Shown one piece after another: positions 45,849 through 55,234 of a stretch of 64,000 bases of DNA (the first letter of the stretch is position 1; each line of letters opens with the position of its first letter). The notes below the pieces were generated by a model, which ran no database searches, had not been told where the DNA came from, and worked only from the letters and a program-made list of their open reading frames with translations. A program made the translations under genes and the position numbers. The stretch is taken from NCBI RefSeq assembly GCF_900109775.1, contig NZ_FOAX01000002.1:806001-870000 (forward strand). The letters are read 5' to 3'. The stretch is from Pseudoxanthomonas sp. GM95 (lineage in GTDB: Bacteria > Pseudomonadota > Gammaproteobacteria > Xanthomonadales > Xanthomonadaceae).

Positions 45849-46397
45849 ATGAGCCGCAAGCTGCCCACCATCCATGGCATCACCGAGCACGCGGCCGGGC
45901 CGCTGCGCATGGAGCGGCTGGACCTGGAATTCTCCAACGGCGAACGCCGGCAGTTCGAACGCCAGGTCGGTCGCGGCCACGGCGCGGTGGTGGTGGTGCC
46001 GATGATCGACAACGAGACGGTGCTGCTGGTGCGCGAATACGCCGCCGGCATGCATCGCTACGAGCTGGGCCTGGTCAAGGGCCGCATGGATGCAGGCGAG
46101 ACGCCGATCGAATCGGCCAATCGCGAACTCAAGGAGGAGGCCGGCTTCGGTGCCCGCCAGCTGGACGTGCTGCGGGCGATGACCCTGGCGCCCACCTACA
46201 TGAGCCACCAGTCGTGGCTGGTGGTGGCGCGCGATCTCTATCCCGAGCGCCTGGCCGGCGACGAACCCGAGGAGCTGGAAGTGGTGCCGTGGAAGCTTGA
46301 TGCGCTGGACCAGCTGATGCTGCGCGAGGATTTTTCCGAAGGGCGTTCGCTGGCGGCGTTGTTCATCGCCCGCGAATGGCTGGCGGGGCAGGCATGA
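45849..46397 (+). CDS. nudE: ADP-sugar/NADH-type Nudix hydrolase NudE
   Basis: 182 residues from ATG 45849. Complete Nudix box: G-x5-E-x7-RELKEEAGF, starting at GRMDAGETP. The surrounding LLVREYAAGMHRYELGLVKG is typical of NudE, which hydrolyses ADP-ribose, NADH and diadenosine polyphosphates. The stop overlaps the next ATG (ATGA). Neighbouring cysQ and mazG are also nucleotide clean-up enzymes, as in related genomes. Confidence 0.9.
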   Translation: MSRKLPTIHGITEHAAGPLRMERLDLEFSNGERRQFERQVGRGHGAVVVVPMIDNETVLLVREYAAGMHRYELGLVKGRMDAGETPIESANRELKEEAGFGARQLDVLRAMTLAPTYMSHQSWLVVARDLYPERLAGDEPEELEVVPWKLDALDQLMLREDFSEGRSLAALFIAREWLAGQA

Positions 46398-47188
46398 GCC
46401 GCATCACCGCGGACCTGCACGAGGCCGTCATCGCCATCGCCCGCGACGCCTCGGCGGCGATCATGTCGGTGTACGCCGAGGATTTCGAAGTCGAGCACAA
46501 GGCCGACCACAGCCCGTTGACCCGCGCTGACCTCGCCGCGCATCGCATCATCGCAGACGGCCTGCATCGGCTCACGCCGGAGCTGCCGCTGCTGAGCGAG
46601 GAGGGCGCCAGCATCCCATGGAGCACGCGCCAGGACTGGCACGCCTACTGGCTGGTGGACCCGCTCGACGGCACCCGCGAGTTCGTCAAGCGCAACGGCG
46701 AGTTCACCGTCAACATCGCCCTGATCGAAGCCAATCAGCCAGTGTTCGGCGTGATCATGGCGCCGGTCACCGGCACCATCTGGCACGCCCAGCTCGGCCG
46801 TGGCGCGCTGCGCCGCGATGGCGAGACCGACCGCGAGCTGCGCACCCGCCAGCCCGCCGCCGCGCCGCTGCGCGTGGCCGCCAGTCGCTCGCATCGCGAT
46901 CCGCGCACCCAGGCCGTGTTGGACCAGTTGCCGGGCGCCGAGGCCGTGCCGCTGGGCTCGTCGCTGAAGTTCTGCCACATCGCCGAAGGCCTGCTGGACG
47001 TGTATCCGCGCTTCGGCCCCACCTGCGAGTGGGACACCGCCGCAGGCCAGTGCATTCTGGAAGCCGCCGGCGGCGCGCTGCTGGCGCCCGATGGCCGCGC
47101 GTTCCGCTACAACCGGCGCGACAGCCTGCTCAACGGCGACTTCATGGCGCTGGGCGATGTGTCGCTGCCGTGGCGCGCCTGGGTCTGA
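46394..47188 (+). CDS. cysQ: 3'(2'),5'-bisphosphate nucleotidase CysQ
   Basis: 264 residues, inositol monophosphatase fold. The metal site signature is DPLDGTREFVKRNGEFTVNI, with the second signature CEWDTAAGQCILEAAGG. It removes the 3' phosphate of PAP formed in sulfate activation. Start by a 4 bp overlap with nudE. 42 bp to mazG. Confidence 0.95.
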   Translation: MSRITADLHEAVIAIARDASAAIMSVYAEDFEVEHKADHSPLTRADLAAHRIIADGLHRLTPELPLLSEEGASIPWSTRQDWHAYWLVDPLDGTREFVKRNGEFTVNIALIEANQPVFGVIMAPVTGTIWHAQLGRGALRRDGETDRELRTRQPAAAPLRVAASRSHRDPRTQAVLDQLPGAEAVPLGSSLKFCHIAEGLLDVYPRFGPTCEWDTAAGQCILEAAGGALLAPDGRAFRYNRRDSLLNGDFMALGDVSLPWRAWV

Positions 47189-47230
47189 CGCGCCCGTTCG
47201 ATTCTCCCCACATCGCAACGAGGTGACGCA

Positions 47231-48055
47231 ATGACCGCGCCCGGCACGGACATCGAGCGCCTGCTCTCCATCATGGCGCAGCTGCGCAATCCCGACGGCG
47301 GTTGCCCGTGGGACCTGGAGCAGGACTTCTCCACCATCGCGCCGTACACGATCGAAGAAGCCTACGAGGTTGCCGACGCGATCGACCGCGGCGACCTGGA
47401 CGATCTCAAGGACGAGCTGGGCGACCTGCTGCTGCAGGTGGTGTTCCATGCGCAGATGGCCTCGGAACAGGGCGCGTTTGGATTCGATGACGTGGTCGGC
47501 GCGATCAGCGACAAGCTGGTGCGGCGCCATCCGCACGTGTTCGCCCAGGCGCAGGCCGACGATGCCGACGCGGTGGTGCAGAACTGGGATGCGATCAAGC
47601 GCCAGGAGCGCGCCGACAAGGGCCACACCGATCTTTCCGCATTGGCCGGGATCTCGCGCGGCATGCCCGAGTGGCAGCGCGCGGCCAAGCTGCAGTCGCG
47701 CGCGGCCAAGACCGGCTTCGACTGGCCCGGCCCTGCGCCGGTGATCGCCAAGCTGCACGAGGAAATCGCCGAGGTCGAGGTCGAACTGGCCCGCGCCGAA
47801 GAAGATCCGCTGCGTGCGGCGCGCCTGCAGGATGAGATCGGCGACCTGTTGTTCGTCTGCCTCAACCTGGCGCGCAAGGCGCAGGTCGATGCCGGCAGCG
47901 CGTTGCGCCACGCCAATGCGAAGTTCGAGCGCCGCTTCCGCGCGATGGAAGCGCTGGCCGAGGACGGCGGCACCACGATGCGCGCGCTGGACCTGGATGC
48001 GCAGGAAGCGCTGTGGGCACGGGCCAAGCAGGCCGAGCGCGACGGCGCGGCATGA
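47231..48055 (+). CDS. mazG: Nucleoside triphosphate pyrophosphohydrolase MazG
   Basis: 274 residues with two MazG repeats. The first (CPWDLEQDF...[10 protein letters not shown]...[13 protein letters not shown]) and the second ([14 protein letters not shown]...[14 protein letters not shown]) both keep the EExxE/ExxD metal ligands. Hydrolyses dNTPs/NTPs to monophosphates; house-cleaning and stringent-response roles are known. Ends by a 4 bp overlap with ynfA. Confidence 0.95.
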   Translation: MTAPGTDIERLLSIMAQLRNPDGGCPWDLEQDFSTIAPYTIEEAYEVADAIDRGDLDDLKDELGDLLLQVVFHAQMASEQGAFGFDDVVGAISDKLVRRHPHVFAQAQADDADAVVQNWDAIKRQERADKGHTDLSALAGISRGMPEWQRAAKLQSRAAKTGFDWPGPAPVIAKLHEEIAEVEVELARAEEDPLRAARLQDEIGDLLFVCLNLARKAQVDAGSALRHANAKFERRFRAMEALAEDGGTTMRALDLDAQEALWARAKQAERDGAA

Positions 48056-48375
48056 CCACGCTGCTGCTGTTCCTGGCCACGGCGCTGGCTGAGATCACCG
48101 GCTGCTACCTGCCGTGGCTGTGGCTGCGCCGCGACGGCAGCCCGTGGCTGCTGCTGCCGGCCGCGGCCAGCCTGGCGCTGTTCGCCTGGCTGCTGACCCT
48201 GCATCCGGCGGCCTCGGGCCGGGTCTACGCTGCCTATGGCGGCGTCTACATCGCGGTGGCGCTGGGCTGGCTGTGGGCGGTCGACGGCGTGCGGCCCACG
48301 CGCTGGGACCTGCTGGGCGCGGGCCTGTGCCTGTGCGGCATGGCGGTCATCATGTTCGCTCCGCGCGGTAGCTGA
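48052..48375 (+). CDS. ynfA: YnfA family (UPF0060) small membrane protein
   Basis: 107 residues from ATG 48052 (ATGA overlap with mazG). Four TM helices and the family stretches [16 protein letters not shown] and [20 protein letters not shown]. Related in fold to SMR efflux proteins; some members export toxic cations, but function here is open. Confidence 0.92.
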   Translation: MTTLLLFLATALAEITGCYLPWLWLRRDGSPWLLLPAAASLALFAWLLTLHPAASGRVYAAYGGVYIAVALGWLWAVDGVRPTRWDLLGAGLCLCGMAVIMFAPRGS

Positions 48376-48450
48376 AAACCTCCGCAGCGCAGCGTGACGG
48401 CCTGCGCGAGGCGGCAGGACACTGCATCACCGCCGCCTCCGGTGCCTGTC

Positions 48451-48753
48451 ATGCGCCGCTACGCCAGCTTCCGCCAGTTCTATCCGTTCTACCTGAGCGA
48501 ACACTGCCACCGCACCTCGCGACGCCTGCATTTCCTGGGCAGCTGCGGCGTGCTGTGCCTGCTCGCAGCCGCGCTCTGGACCGGCCGCTGGGGCTTTGCC
48601 ATCGCCGCGCTGGTCTGTGGCTATGGGTGTGCGTGGATCGGGCATTTCTTCTTCGAGAAGAATCGCCCGGCCACCTTCAGGCATCCGCTGTATTCGTTGA
48701 TGGGCGATTGGGTGATGTTTGTCGACATCCTGCGCGGCCGCGTGCGGATCTGA
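48451..48753 (+). CDS. DUF962/Mpo1-like membrane protein
   Basis: 100 residues from ATG 48451, the start of conserved sequence (MRRYASFRQFYPFYLSEHCH). Conserved His-containing stretches EHCHRTSRRLHFLG, WIGHFFFEKNRPATFRHP and SLMGDWVMF match the Mpo1-like family; the yeast member is an iron-dependent 2-hydroxy fatty acid dioxygenase. A lipid role here is possible but unproven. Two to three TM helices. Stop lies 8 bp from the convergent next gene. Confidence 0.82.
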   Translation: MRRYASFRQFYPFYLSEHCHRTSRRLHFLGSCGVLCLLAAALWTGRWGFAIAALVCGYGCAWIGHFFFEKNRPATFRHPLYSLMGDWVMFVDILRGRVRI

Positions 48754-48761
48754 CGCGACCT

Positions 48762-49121
48762 TCAGCCTGCGGGCTTGGCGCCAGGCTCGTAGAACATCAG
48801 AAACGACGCGCCCACGATCAGCGCGAAGGCAGCGTAGTGGTTCCACTTGAGCGGCTGGCCCAGGAACCACGCGCTGAACCCGGCAAAGATCACCAGCGTG
48901 ATCACTTCCTGGATCGTCTTGAGCTGCACCACCGAGTACACCGCGCTGCCCATGCGGTTGGCCGGCACCTGCAGGCTGTATTCGAAGAAGGCGATGCCCC
49001 AGCTGGCCAGGATGGTGATCAACAGCGGCGCGGTCTTGTGCTTGAGGTGTCCGTACCAGGCGAAGGTCATGAAGATGTTGGAACCCACCAGCATCAGGAT
49101 GGGCAGGACACGGTCGAGCAT
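48762..49121 (-). CDS. DUF486 (DMT) family small membrane protein
   Basis: 119 residues from ATG 49121, four TM helices: PILMLVGSNIFMTFAWYGHL at the start and QPLKWNHYAAFALIVGASFL near the end. The family belongs to the drug/metabolite transporter group and has no assigned substrate. It is convergent with the DUF962 gene and divergent from the response regulator gene. Confidence 0.85.
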   Translation of the reverse strand: MLDRVLPILMLVGSNIFMTFAWYGHLKHKTAPLLITILASWGIAFFEYSLQVPANRMGSAVYSVVQLKTIQEVITLVIFAGFSAWFLGQPLKWNHYAAFALIVGASFLMFYEPGAKPAG

Positions 49122-49265
49122 GGCGCGCACTCGCGGGAGAAGAAGGCGCGAGTCTAGGCAGGGCAATGCCGGAATGGCGTGCAGAACCCAGTGCTGACGG
49201 CGGTCTCCGAATCAACGTGCATGTATCCCGCAGCCTTCACGCCTCGTGCACTGCACGGCCGATAG

Positions 49266-49281
49266 CTTCACAAACCTGAAG
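49266..49281. repeat. Short inverted repeat upstream of the response regulator gene
   Basis: CTTCA-CAAACC-TGAAG followed by TTTT, 27 bases before the ATG. Could be a regulator site or part of the leader; weak evidence. Confidence 0.25.
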
Positions 49282-49307
49282 TTTTAGGCCTTTCGGAGAG
49301 CAACAAC

Positions 49308-50009
49308 ATGCGGCATGCACAGGAAACCTCGGGGCTGGTGCTGGTAGTCGAAGACAACCGCAACATCTCGGAAATGATCGGCGAATACCTGGAAGGCAAG
49401 GGGTTCGAGGTCGATTACGCCTCTGACGGCCTGGACGGCTATCGCCTGGCGACGGAAAACAGCTACGACGTGCTGGTGCTGGACCTGATGCTGCCGCGCA
49501 TGGACGGCCTGGAAGTCTGCCGCCGCCTGCGCAGCGAGGCGCGCAAGTCCACGCCGGTGCTGATGCTGACCGCCCGCGACACGCTGGACGACAAGCTCAG
49601 CGGCCTGGGTACCGGCGCCGATGACTACCTCACCAAACCGTTCGCGATCCAGGAACTGGAAGCCCGCCTGCGCGCCCTGATCCGCCGCGAGCGTCGCCAG
49701 GTGGGTTCGGAAGTGCTCAAGGTCGCCGACCTGGTGCTGGACCCGGTGAGCATGCGCGTCACCCGCGGCGGCACCGAGCTGATGCTCTCGCCGATCGGCC
49801 TGCGCCTGTTGACCATCCTGATGCGCGAATCGCCGCGCGTGGTGACCCGCCAGGAAATCGAACGCGAGATCTGGGGCAATGGCCTGCCGGATTCGGACAC
49901 GCTGCGTAGCCATCTGTACAACCTGCGCAAGGTGATCGACAAACCGTTCGACAAGCCGCTGCTGCACACCGTGCAGAGCGCCGGCTATCGCGTTGCCGAC
50001 ATCGCCTGA
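49308..50009 (+). CDS. OmpR-family response regulator (ColR/VgrR-like)
   Basis: 233 residues. Receiver domain with acidic pair VVEDNRNISEMI, phospho-Asp in VLDLMLPRMDG, and Lys in YLTKPF. C-terminal winged helix (about 135-230) with LSPIGLRLLTILMRE and SDTLRSHLYNLRKVID. Paired with a histidine kinase 62 bp downstream. Length and pairing resemble ColR/VgrR of Xanthomonas, known for metal and envelope stress control; the assignment is tentative. Confidence 0.8.
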   Translation: MRHAQETSGLVLVVEDNRNISEMIGEYLEGKGFEVDYASDGLDGYRLATENSYDVLVLDLMLPRMDGLEVCRRLRSEARKSTPVLMLTARDTLDDKLSGLGTGADDYLTKPFAIQELEARLRALIRRERRQVGSEVLKVADLVLDPVSMRVTRGGTELMLSPIGLRLLTILMRESPRVVTRQEIEREIWGNGLPDSDTLRSHLYNLRKVIDKPFDKPLLHTVQSAGYRVADIA

Positions 50010-50071
50010 TGACCCTGCGCGTGCGCCTTCTGGCGCGCGCGTAGCGTCATCGCAAGCCTCCTGACGTCGCC

Positions 50072-51337
50072 GTGCCGCACGGGCTGCCCAGCAATATCCG
50101 CGTTGCCTTCATCCTGAGAGTGGCCTTGGCCAGTCTCGCGGTGATCGCGACGGTCCTGATCGTGTCCGCGGTGATCAAGCACAGCCTGGTGCAGACCATG
50201 CTGACCGAGGAAGCGGCCCACTACTGGGATCTCTACGCGACCTCACCCGCACAGCCACCGCCGAACACGCATGACCTGCGCGGTTACCTGGTGCCGCGCG
50301 GCGAGTCCGAGCTGAGCCTGCCAGAAGAGCTGCGCGGCTTGCCGCCGGGCACCCACACGGTGGGCCGCGAACAGGTCCTGGTCGATGACCGCGCGGCTGG
50401 CCGGTTGTATCTGGTCTGGCTGGGAACGCAGGCCGAGCGCCTGTTTTTCTGGTCAGGTGCGCTGCCGCTGCTGTTGTGCCTGGCGGCGCTGTACGGCGCT
50501 TCGTACATCACCTATCGCTTCTTCCACCGGCTGGTCTCGCCGGTGTCGTGGCTGGCGCGCCAGGTCGCGCAGTGGGATCCGCGTGAGCCCGATACCTCGG
50601 CCCTGGCGCCCGATCGACTGCCCAAGGACGTGCAGGGCGAAGCCCGCCAGCTGGCCGAGGCGCTGCACGGGCTGTCGCAGCGCGTGGCCACGCAGGTGGC
50701 GCGCGAGCGCGACTTCACCCGGGACGCCAGCCATGAGCTGCGCACGCCATTGACCGTGATCCGCGTGGCCAGCGACATGGCCCTGGCCGGCGACCTGCCG
50801 CCGCGCGCGGTGCGTTCGCTACAGCGGATCCAGCGCTCCAGCCGCGAGATGGAAGCGGTGATCGACGCCTTCCTGATCCTGGCGCGCGAGGCCGATGTCG
50901 AGCCGCAGCGTGAGGCCTTCGACCTGGCTGAAATCGTGCTGGACGAGGCCGAAAGCGCACGCGACCTGCTGATCGGCAAGCCGGTCGACCTCAATGTGGT
51001 GTGCAACGCCAAGCCGCGCCTGCATGCGCCGCCGCGGGTGATGCATGTAGTGGTCAGCAACCTGCTGCGCAACGCCTGCAGCTACACGGACGAGGGGCGC
51101 ATCCAGGTCACCGTCGACAGCGACCAGTTGGTGGTGCGCGACAGTGGCATCGGCATGAGCGACGACGCGATGCTGCGCGCATTCGAGCCGTTCTATCGCG
51201 CCGACGAGTCGCGCCAGCACAGCACCGGCCTGGGCCTGTCGATCGTCCATCGCCTGTGCCAGCGCTTCGGCTGGAAGGTCGAGCTGGAGAGCGTACTGGG
51301 CCAGGGCACGACCGCGACGGTGCGCTTCGCCCCCTAA
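50072..51337 (+). CDS. Sensor histidine kinase (ColS/VgrS-like)
   Basis: 421 residues from GTG 50072. TM1 about 11-33, a short periplasmic sensor of about 80 residues with several acidic residues (LTEEAAHYW, SELSLPEELRG), and TM2 about 120-140. HAMP follows, then HisKA with His221 in DASHELRTPLTVI, and HATPase motifs NLLRNACSYT, VRDSGIGMS and STGLGLSIV. It phosphorylates the preceding regulator. Similar short acidic sensors in VgrS/ColS bind ferric iron or zinc, but I cannot confirm the ligand motif here. Confidence 0.82.
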   Translation: MPHGLPSNIRVAFILRVALASLAVIATVLIVSAVIKHSLVQTMLTEEAAHYWDLYATSPAQPPPNTHDLRGYLVPRGESELSLPEELRGLPPGTHTVGREQVLVDDRAAGRLYLVWLGTQAERLFFWSGALPLLLCLAALYGASYITYRFFHRLVSPVSWLARQVAQWDPREPDTSALAPDRLPKDVQGEARQLAEALHGLSQRVATQVARERDFTRDASHELRTPLTVIRVASDMALAGDLPPRAVRSLQRIQRSSREMEAVIDAFLILAREADVEPQREAFDLAEIVLDEAESARDLLIGKPVDLNVVCNAKPRLHAPPRVMHVVVSNLLRNACSYTDEGRIQVTVDSDQLVVRDSGIGMSDDAMLRAFEPFYRADESRQHSTGLGLSIVHRLCQRFGWKVELESVLGQGTTATVRFAP

Positions 51338-51400
51338 GCGGTCCGCCGCACGAACTCGTTATGCTGCGCGCCTTGTTCGCCGCGCCTGTGATGTGTCCCG

Positions 51401-52339
51401 ATGCCTGAATCCGTTGCTTCCTTTGTCCTGGCCATCCACGGTGGCGCCGGCGTGATCGAACGCGACCAGCTCTCGGCCGAAGACGCCGCGGCGATCCATG
51501 CGGATTTGCAGGCCGCGCTCGACGCGGGCGGAAAGGTCCTGGCGAATGGCGGCAGTGCGCTGGATGCGGTGCAGACGGCGGTGGTCGCGCTGGAAGAATC
51601 GCCGCGCTTCAACGCCGGCAAGGGCGCGGTCTATACCGCTGATGGCGCCCATGAACTGGACGCCTCGGTCATGGAAGGCCACACCCGTCGCGCGGGTGCG
51701 GTGGCCGGCGCGCGCACCGTGCGCAATCCGGTGGTCCTGGCGCGCGCGGTGATGGAACATTCCAGTCACGTCCTGCTGATGGGTGAGGGTGCCGAACGCT
51801 TCGCCGATACGCGCGAGGACATCGAACGCGTGGACAACGACTGGTTCGATACCGAGACCCGTCACGCGCAGCTGCGCCAGGAACAGTTGCGCGAACGCGA
51901 ACAGGCCGCTTCGCTGAAGGGCGCCTACTTCGGCACCGTGGGCGCAGTCGCGCTGGATCTGCACGGCCATCTGGCCGCGGCGACGTCCACGGGCGGCATG
52001 ACCAACAAGCGCTTTGGGCGGGTCGGCGATTCGCCGTTGATCGGCGCCGGCAACTGGGCCGATGAGCGCGTGGCCGTGTCGGGCACGGGTTGGGGCGAAT
52101 TCTTCATCCGCTGTGCCGTGGCCCACGACATCGCCGCGCGCATGGCCTATGGCAGCGCCACGCTGGAGGCCGCAGCCGATGCGGTGGTGATGCAGGCCGT
52201 GCCGGCGCTGGGCGGCGACGGTGGCGCGATCGCGGTGGACGCGCAGGGCAACATCGCCCTGCCTTTCAACACTTCGGGCATGTACCGCGGCTGGATCGCC
52301 CGCGACGGCAGCCGCGGGACGGCGATTTTCAGGGATTGA
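51401..52339 (+). CDS. iaaA: Isoaspartyl peptidase / L-asparaginase (plant type, IaaA)
   Basis: 312 residues, Ntn-hydrolase. The precursor is expected to cleave itself before Thr179 (FGTVGAVALDL), the nucleophile of the beta subunit. HGGAGVI at the N terminus and TSTGGMTNKRFGRVGDSPLIGAG are family signatures. Removes isoaspartyl residues from dipeptides and hydrolyses asparagine. No signal peptide is seen. Its stop lies 12 bp from the convergent lipoprotein gene. Confidence 0.93.
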   Translation: MPESVASFVLAIHGGAGVIERDQLSAEDAAAIHADLQAALDAGGKVLANGGSALDAVQTAVVALEESPRFNAGKGAVYTADGAHELDASVMEGHTRRAGAVAGARTVRNPVVLARAVMEHSSHVLLMGEGAERFADTREDIERVDNDWFDTETRHAQLRQEQLREREQAASLKGAYFGTVGAVALDLHGHLAAATSTGGMTNKRFGRVGDSPLIGAGNWADERVAVSGTGWGEFFIRCAVAHDIAARMAYGSATLEAAADAVVMQAVPALGGDGGAIAVDAQGNIALPFNTSGMYRGWIARDGSRGTAIFRD

Positions 52340-52351
52340 AGCTCGTCTGGA

Positions 52352-53110
52352 TCAAGGCGTCTTTGCGGTGACGTAGGGCGTCAGCAGCTTGGTCCACAGC
52401 GCATAGCCTTCCGGCTTCATGTGCAGCATGTCGGCTTCGAACAACTCGGGGCGCAGCTTTCCATCGCGGGTCAGCATCGGCGTGAACACGTCCACATAGT
52501 GCACGTCCTTCAGCTGCGCCGCGCGTTGCGCCACTTGAGCATTGACCTGCCTGATCTTCGGCAGGAGTTCGGCGCGCGATGGACTTGGCTTGATCGAGAT
52601 GTAGACCACCGGCACACCGGGCAGGTCGCGTCGGATCCGGGTGATGAAGGCGAAGGTGTCATCCACCACCTGCTCCGCACTGCGGCCGCTGTTGAGGTCG
52701 TTGTCGCCGGCGTAGAAAACCACTTCGCGCGGCTGATAAGGCACGACGATCCGGTCGGCGTAGTAGGTGCTGTCACGCACTTCCGAGCCGCCGAAGCCCC
52801 GGTTGATCACCGCAGTGCCGGCAAAGTCCTGCGTCAGCGAAGTCCACTTGCGGATCGACGAGCTGCCGATGAACAACACCGCATGGTGCGGCGGCGCGTG
52901 CGCGGCATCCTGCGCGGCGAAATCGTCCATGTCCTTGGCCCATTGCGCGTTCGAAACCGCGCCACTGGCCACTTCCGGTGTGGGTGCAGGCGTGGCTGGC
53001 GGTGCCTGGGCGGCAGGAGGTGGTGGCGCGGAGACGGGCGCCTGCGCGCAGCTTGCGAGGCCGGCTGTCAACATCGTGGCGACCAACAGACGACGGATTT
53101 CCAGTCGCAT
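52352..53110 (-). CDS. SGNH/GDSL hydrolase lipoprotein
   Basis: 252 residues from ATG 53110. Lipoprotein signal peptide with lipobox LASC, then a Pro/Ala-rich linker (about 27-60). SGNH blocks: FIGSSSIRKW (Ser nucleophile), NRGFGG (Gly), YAGDNDLN (Asn) and DMLHMKPEGY (Asp and His). It is likely an esterase or acylhydrolase tethered to a cell-envelope membrane. Substrate unknown. Divergent from dgkA. Confidence 0.85.
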   Translation of the reverse strand: MRLEIRRLLVATMLTAGLASCAQAPVSAPPPPAAQAPPATPAPTPEVASGAVSNAQWAKDMDDFAAQDAAHAPPHHAVLFIGSSSIRKWTSLTQDFAGTAVINRGFGGSEVRDSTYYADRIVVPYQPREVVFYAGDNDLNSGRSAEQVVDDTFAFITRIRRDLPGVPVVYISIKPSPSRAELLPKIRQVNAQVAQRAAQLKDVHYVDVFTPMLTRDGKLRPELFEADMLHMKPEGYALWTKLLTPYVTAKTP

Positions 53111-53296
53111 TCCACACCTCCCAGTTTCGATTGCGGCGGTCAGTGAACCAGCCTGCGGCGCGAGGGGCAAGGCGGCGTCGATGGCGGTGTGTGGCAAAAT
53201 CACGCCTCATCTGCTTGATCCGCATGCCCATGTCCCTCGATTTCTCCGTTTTCCCGGTCTGCCTGCCGGCGGCGCTGTACGCGTCCGGGCACTGAC

Positions 53297-53701
53297 ATGG
53301 CCGATACCTACGGTCATGCGCCGCGTGGGCCGGCGCGCCTGCTGAAGGCCGCCAAGTGGTCCTGGCAGGGGCTGTGCGCGGCATGGATGCATGAATCCTC
53401 CTTCCGCCTGGAGGTGGTGCTGTTCGTGGTCCTGGCGCCGATTGGCCTGTGGCTGGGCGCCGATGGCGTGCAGCGCGCGCTGCTGGTGGGCTCGCTGCTG
53501 CTGGTGCTGGGCGTGGAGCTGCTGAACTCGGCCGTGGAGGCCGTGATCGAGCGCTACGGCCCGGAATTCCACGAACTGGCCGGGCGCGCCAAGGACATGG
53601 GCTCGGCCGCGGTGCTGATGATGATGCTCAACGTGCTGTGCTGCTGGGGATTGATCCTGTGGCCGCGGCTGTACCTCTTCCTGTTTTCCCCTTCGCTCTA
53701 G
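53297..53701 (+). CDS. dgkA: Diacylglycerol kinase DgkA
   Basis: 134 residues, three TM helices. The catalytic segment VELLNSAVEAVIER and the later GRAKDMGSAAVLM are the prokaryotic DAG kinase signature. Recycles diacylglycerol from membrane-derived oligosaccharide or lipid turnover to phosphatidic acid. A 23-codon frame ends 1 bp upstream (53224-53295) but has no further support. Confidence 0.95.
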   Translation: MADTYGHAPRGPARLLKAAKWSWQGLCAAWMHESSFRLEVVLFVVLAPIGLWLGADGVQRALLVGSLLLVLGVELLNSAVEAVIERYGPEFHELAGRAKDMGSAAVLMMMLNVLCCWGLILWPRLYLFLFSPSL

Positions 53702-53715
53702 GACTTTCCTCCCAC

Positions 53716-54465
53716 ATGCTTCTTGAACTGCTTACCGATCCCAACGCCTGGCTGACGCTGCTCACCCTGAGCACGCTGGAGATCGTGCTCGGCATCGACA
53801 ACTTGGTGTTCATCTCCATCGCGGTCAGTCGCCTGCCCGAGTCGCGCCGTGCCGGCGCGCGCAAGCTGGGTATCGCGATGGCCTGCCTGACGCGCATCGC
53901 GCTGCTGGTGTCGCTGGCCTACCTGTCGCGGATGAGCAACGACCTGTTCACCGTGGCCGGCATGGGCATCTCCATCCGCGACCTGATCCTGATCGTGGGC
54001 GGTGTGTTCCTGGTGGTGAAGGGCATCATGGAGATCAAGGAGCTAGTCACCGGCGGCGAGGATGAGGATCCCACCACGACCAAGGTGTCCTCGGTGTTCG
54101 GCCTGGTGATCCTGCAGATCGCGATCATCGACATCGTGTTCTCGCTGGATTCGGTGATCACGGCGGTGGGTTTCGCCAAGGACATCCCGATCATGGTCGC
54201 GGCGATCCTGCTGTCGGTCGCGGTGATGCTGCTGGCCGCCAACCCGCTGGGCCGCTTCATTGATGCCAACCCGACGGTCAAGATGCTGGCGCTGGCCTTC
54301 ATCGTGCTGGTCGGCGTGGTGCTGGTGCTTGATGGCCTGGATGTCCACGTGCCCAAGGCCTACGTGTACTTCGCGATGGGCTTCTCGGCGCTGGTCGAAG
54401 CGCTCAATCTGTTCATGCGCCGCGGCGCCGTACAGCACCAAGTCAAGGGCGCCGGCGAGTTCTGA
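53716..54465 (+). CDS. TerC family integral membrane protein
   Basis: 249 residues from ATG 53716; the longer open frame overlaps dgkA out of frame. Seven or so TM helices with the conserved acidic membrane motifs EIVLGIDNLVFISI and DIVFSLDSVITAVG. The family is linked to manganese export and tellurite resistance. The substrate of this member is not defined. 14 bp after dgkA, probably cotranscribed. Confidence 0.9.
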   Translation: MLLELLTDPNAWLTLLTLSTLEIVLGIDNLVFISIAVSRLPESRRAGARKLGIAMACLTRIALLVSLAYLSRMSNDLFTVAGMGISIRDLILIVGGVFLVVKGIMEIKELVTGGEDEDPTTTKVSSVFGLVILQIAIIDIVFSLDSVITAVGFAKDIPIMVAAILLSVAVMLLAANPLGRFIDANPTVKMLALAFIVLVGVVLVLDGLDVHVPKAYVYFAMGFSALVEALNLFMRRGAVQHQVKGAGEF

Positions 54466-54516
54466 GGACTGCAACGGCGTCTTAATGCACGCCTGTTCAT
54501 AGTGCGCGCAACCCGC

Positions 54517-54540
54517 GGCCGCCTTCGGGCGGCCGTTCTA
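54517..54540 (+). terminator. Terminator between terC and lemA
   Basis: Perfect GGCCGCC-TTCG-GGCGGCC hairpin (54517-54534) with a short T-containing tail. Confidence 0.6.
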
Positions 54541-54573
54541 CTTCCACGCACCGGTTTTAGGAGACTGCACGCC

Positions 54574-55215
54574 ATGCGCAACCTCATCCGTTCGTCGTTG
54601 TTGCTTGCGGCCTTCGCCCTGCTAGCCGGCTGCGGCTACAACACCATCCAGCAGAAGGATCAGGCGGTGAAGGCCGGCTGGTCCGAGGTCCTCAACCAGT
54701 ACCAGCGTCGTTCCGACCTGATCCCGAACCTGGTCCGCACCGTGCAGGGCTACGCCCAGCAGGAGCGCCAGGTGCTGACCGAGGTCACCAATGCGCGGGC
54801 CAAGGTCGGCCAGGTCCAGGTCAACGCCGATGACGCCGCCTCGCTGCAGCAGTTCTCGCAGGCGCAGGGCGAGCTGGGCAGCGCGCTGAGCCGCCTGCTG
54901 GTGGTCAGCGAGAACTATCCGACCCTGAAGTCCGACCAGAACTTCCGCGATCTGCAGGCCCAGCTGGAAGGCACCGAAAACCGCATCACCGTCGCCCGCG
55001 GCCGCTACATCCAGTCGGTGCAGGACTACAACACCTACATCAGCCAGCTACCGCAGGCGCTGACCGCCAAGGTCACCGGTGCCAAGGAGAAGCCGAACTT
55101 CTCTGTCGCCAACGAAGCGCAGATCTCGCAGGCGCCGACCGTGGATTTCAGCCAGCCGCCGCCGTCGGCACCGGCCCAGCCGCAGACCCCGCCGGCTTCG
55201 ACTCCCGCGCAGTAA
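54574..55215 (+). CDS. lemA: LemA family lipoprotein
   Basis: 213 residues from ATG 54574, with an AGGAG-type site upstream. Lipobox LAGC at about 20-23, then a long helical bundle: GYNTIQQKDQAVKAGWSEVL and YQRRSDLIPNLVRTVQGYA are diagnostic. The C terminus is Pro/Ala-rich. Function is unknown. It is regularly paired with TPM-domain genes, which follow at 20 bp. Confidence 0.93.
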   Translation: MRNLIRSSLLLAAFALLAGCGYNTIQQKDQAVKAGWSEVLNQYQRRSDLIPNLVRTVQGYAQQERQVLTEVTNARAKVGQVQVNADDAASLQQFSQAQGELGSALSRLLVVSENYPTLKSDQNFRDLQAQLEGTENRITVARGRYIQSVQDYNTYISQLPQALTAKVTGAKEKPNFSVANEAQISQAPTVDFSQPPPSAPAQPQTPPASTPAQ

Positions 55216-55234
55216 GCGCGACGGCTACGCCGCG

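Noticed and set aside
53224-53295. 23-codon frame just before dgkA
   Set aside because: Ends one base before the dgkA ATG, which could mean coupling, but the ribosome site is poor and there is no conserved feature to support it.
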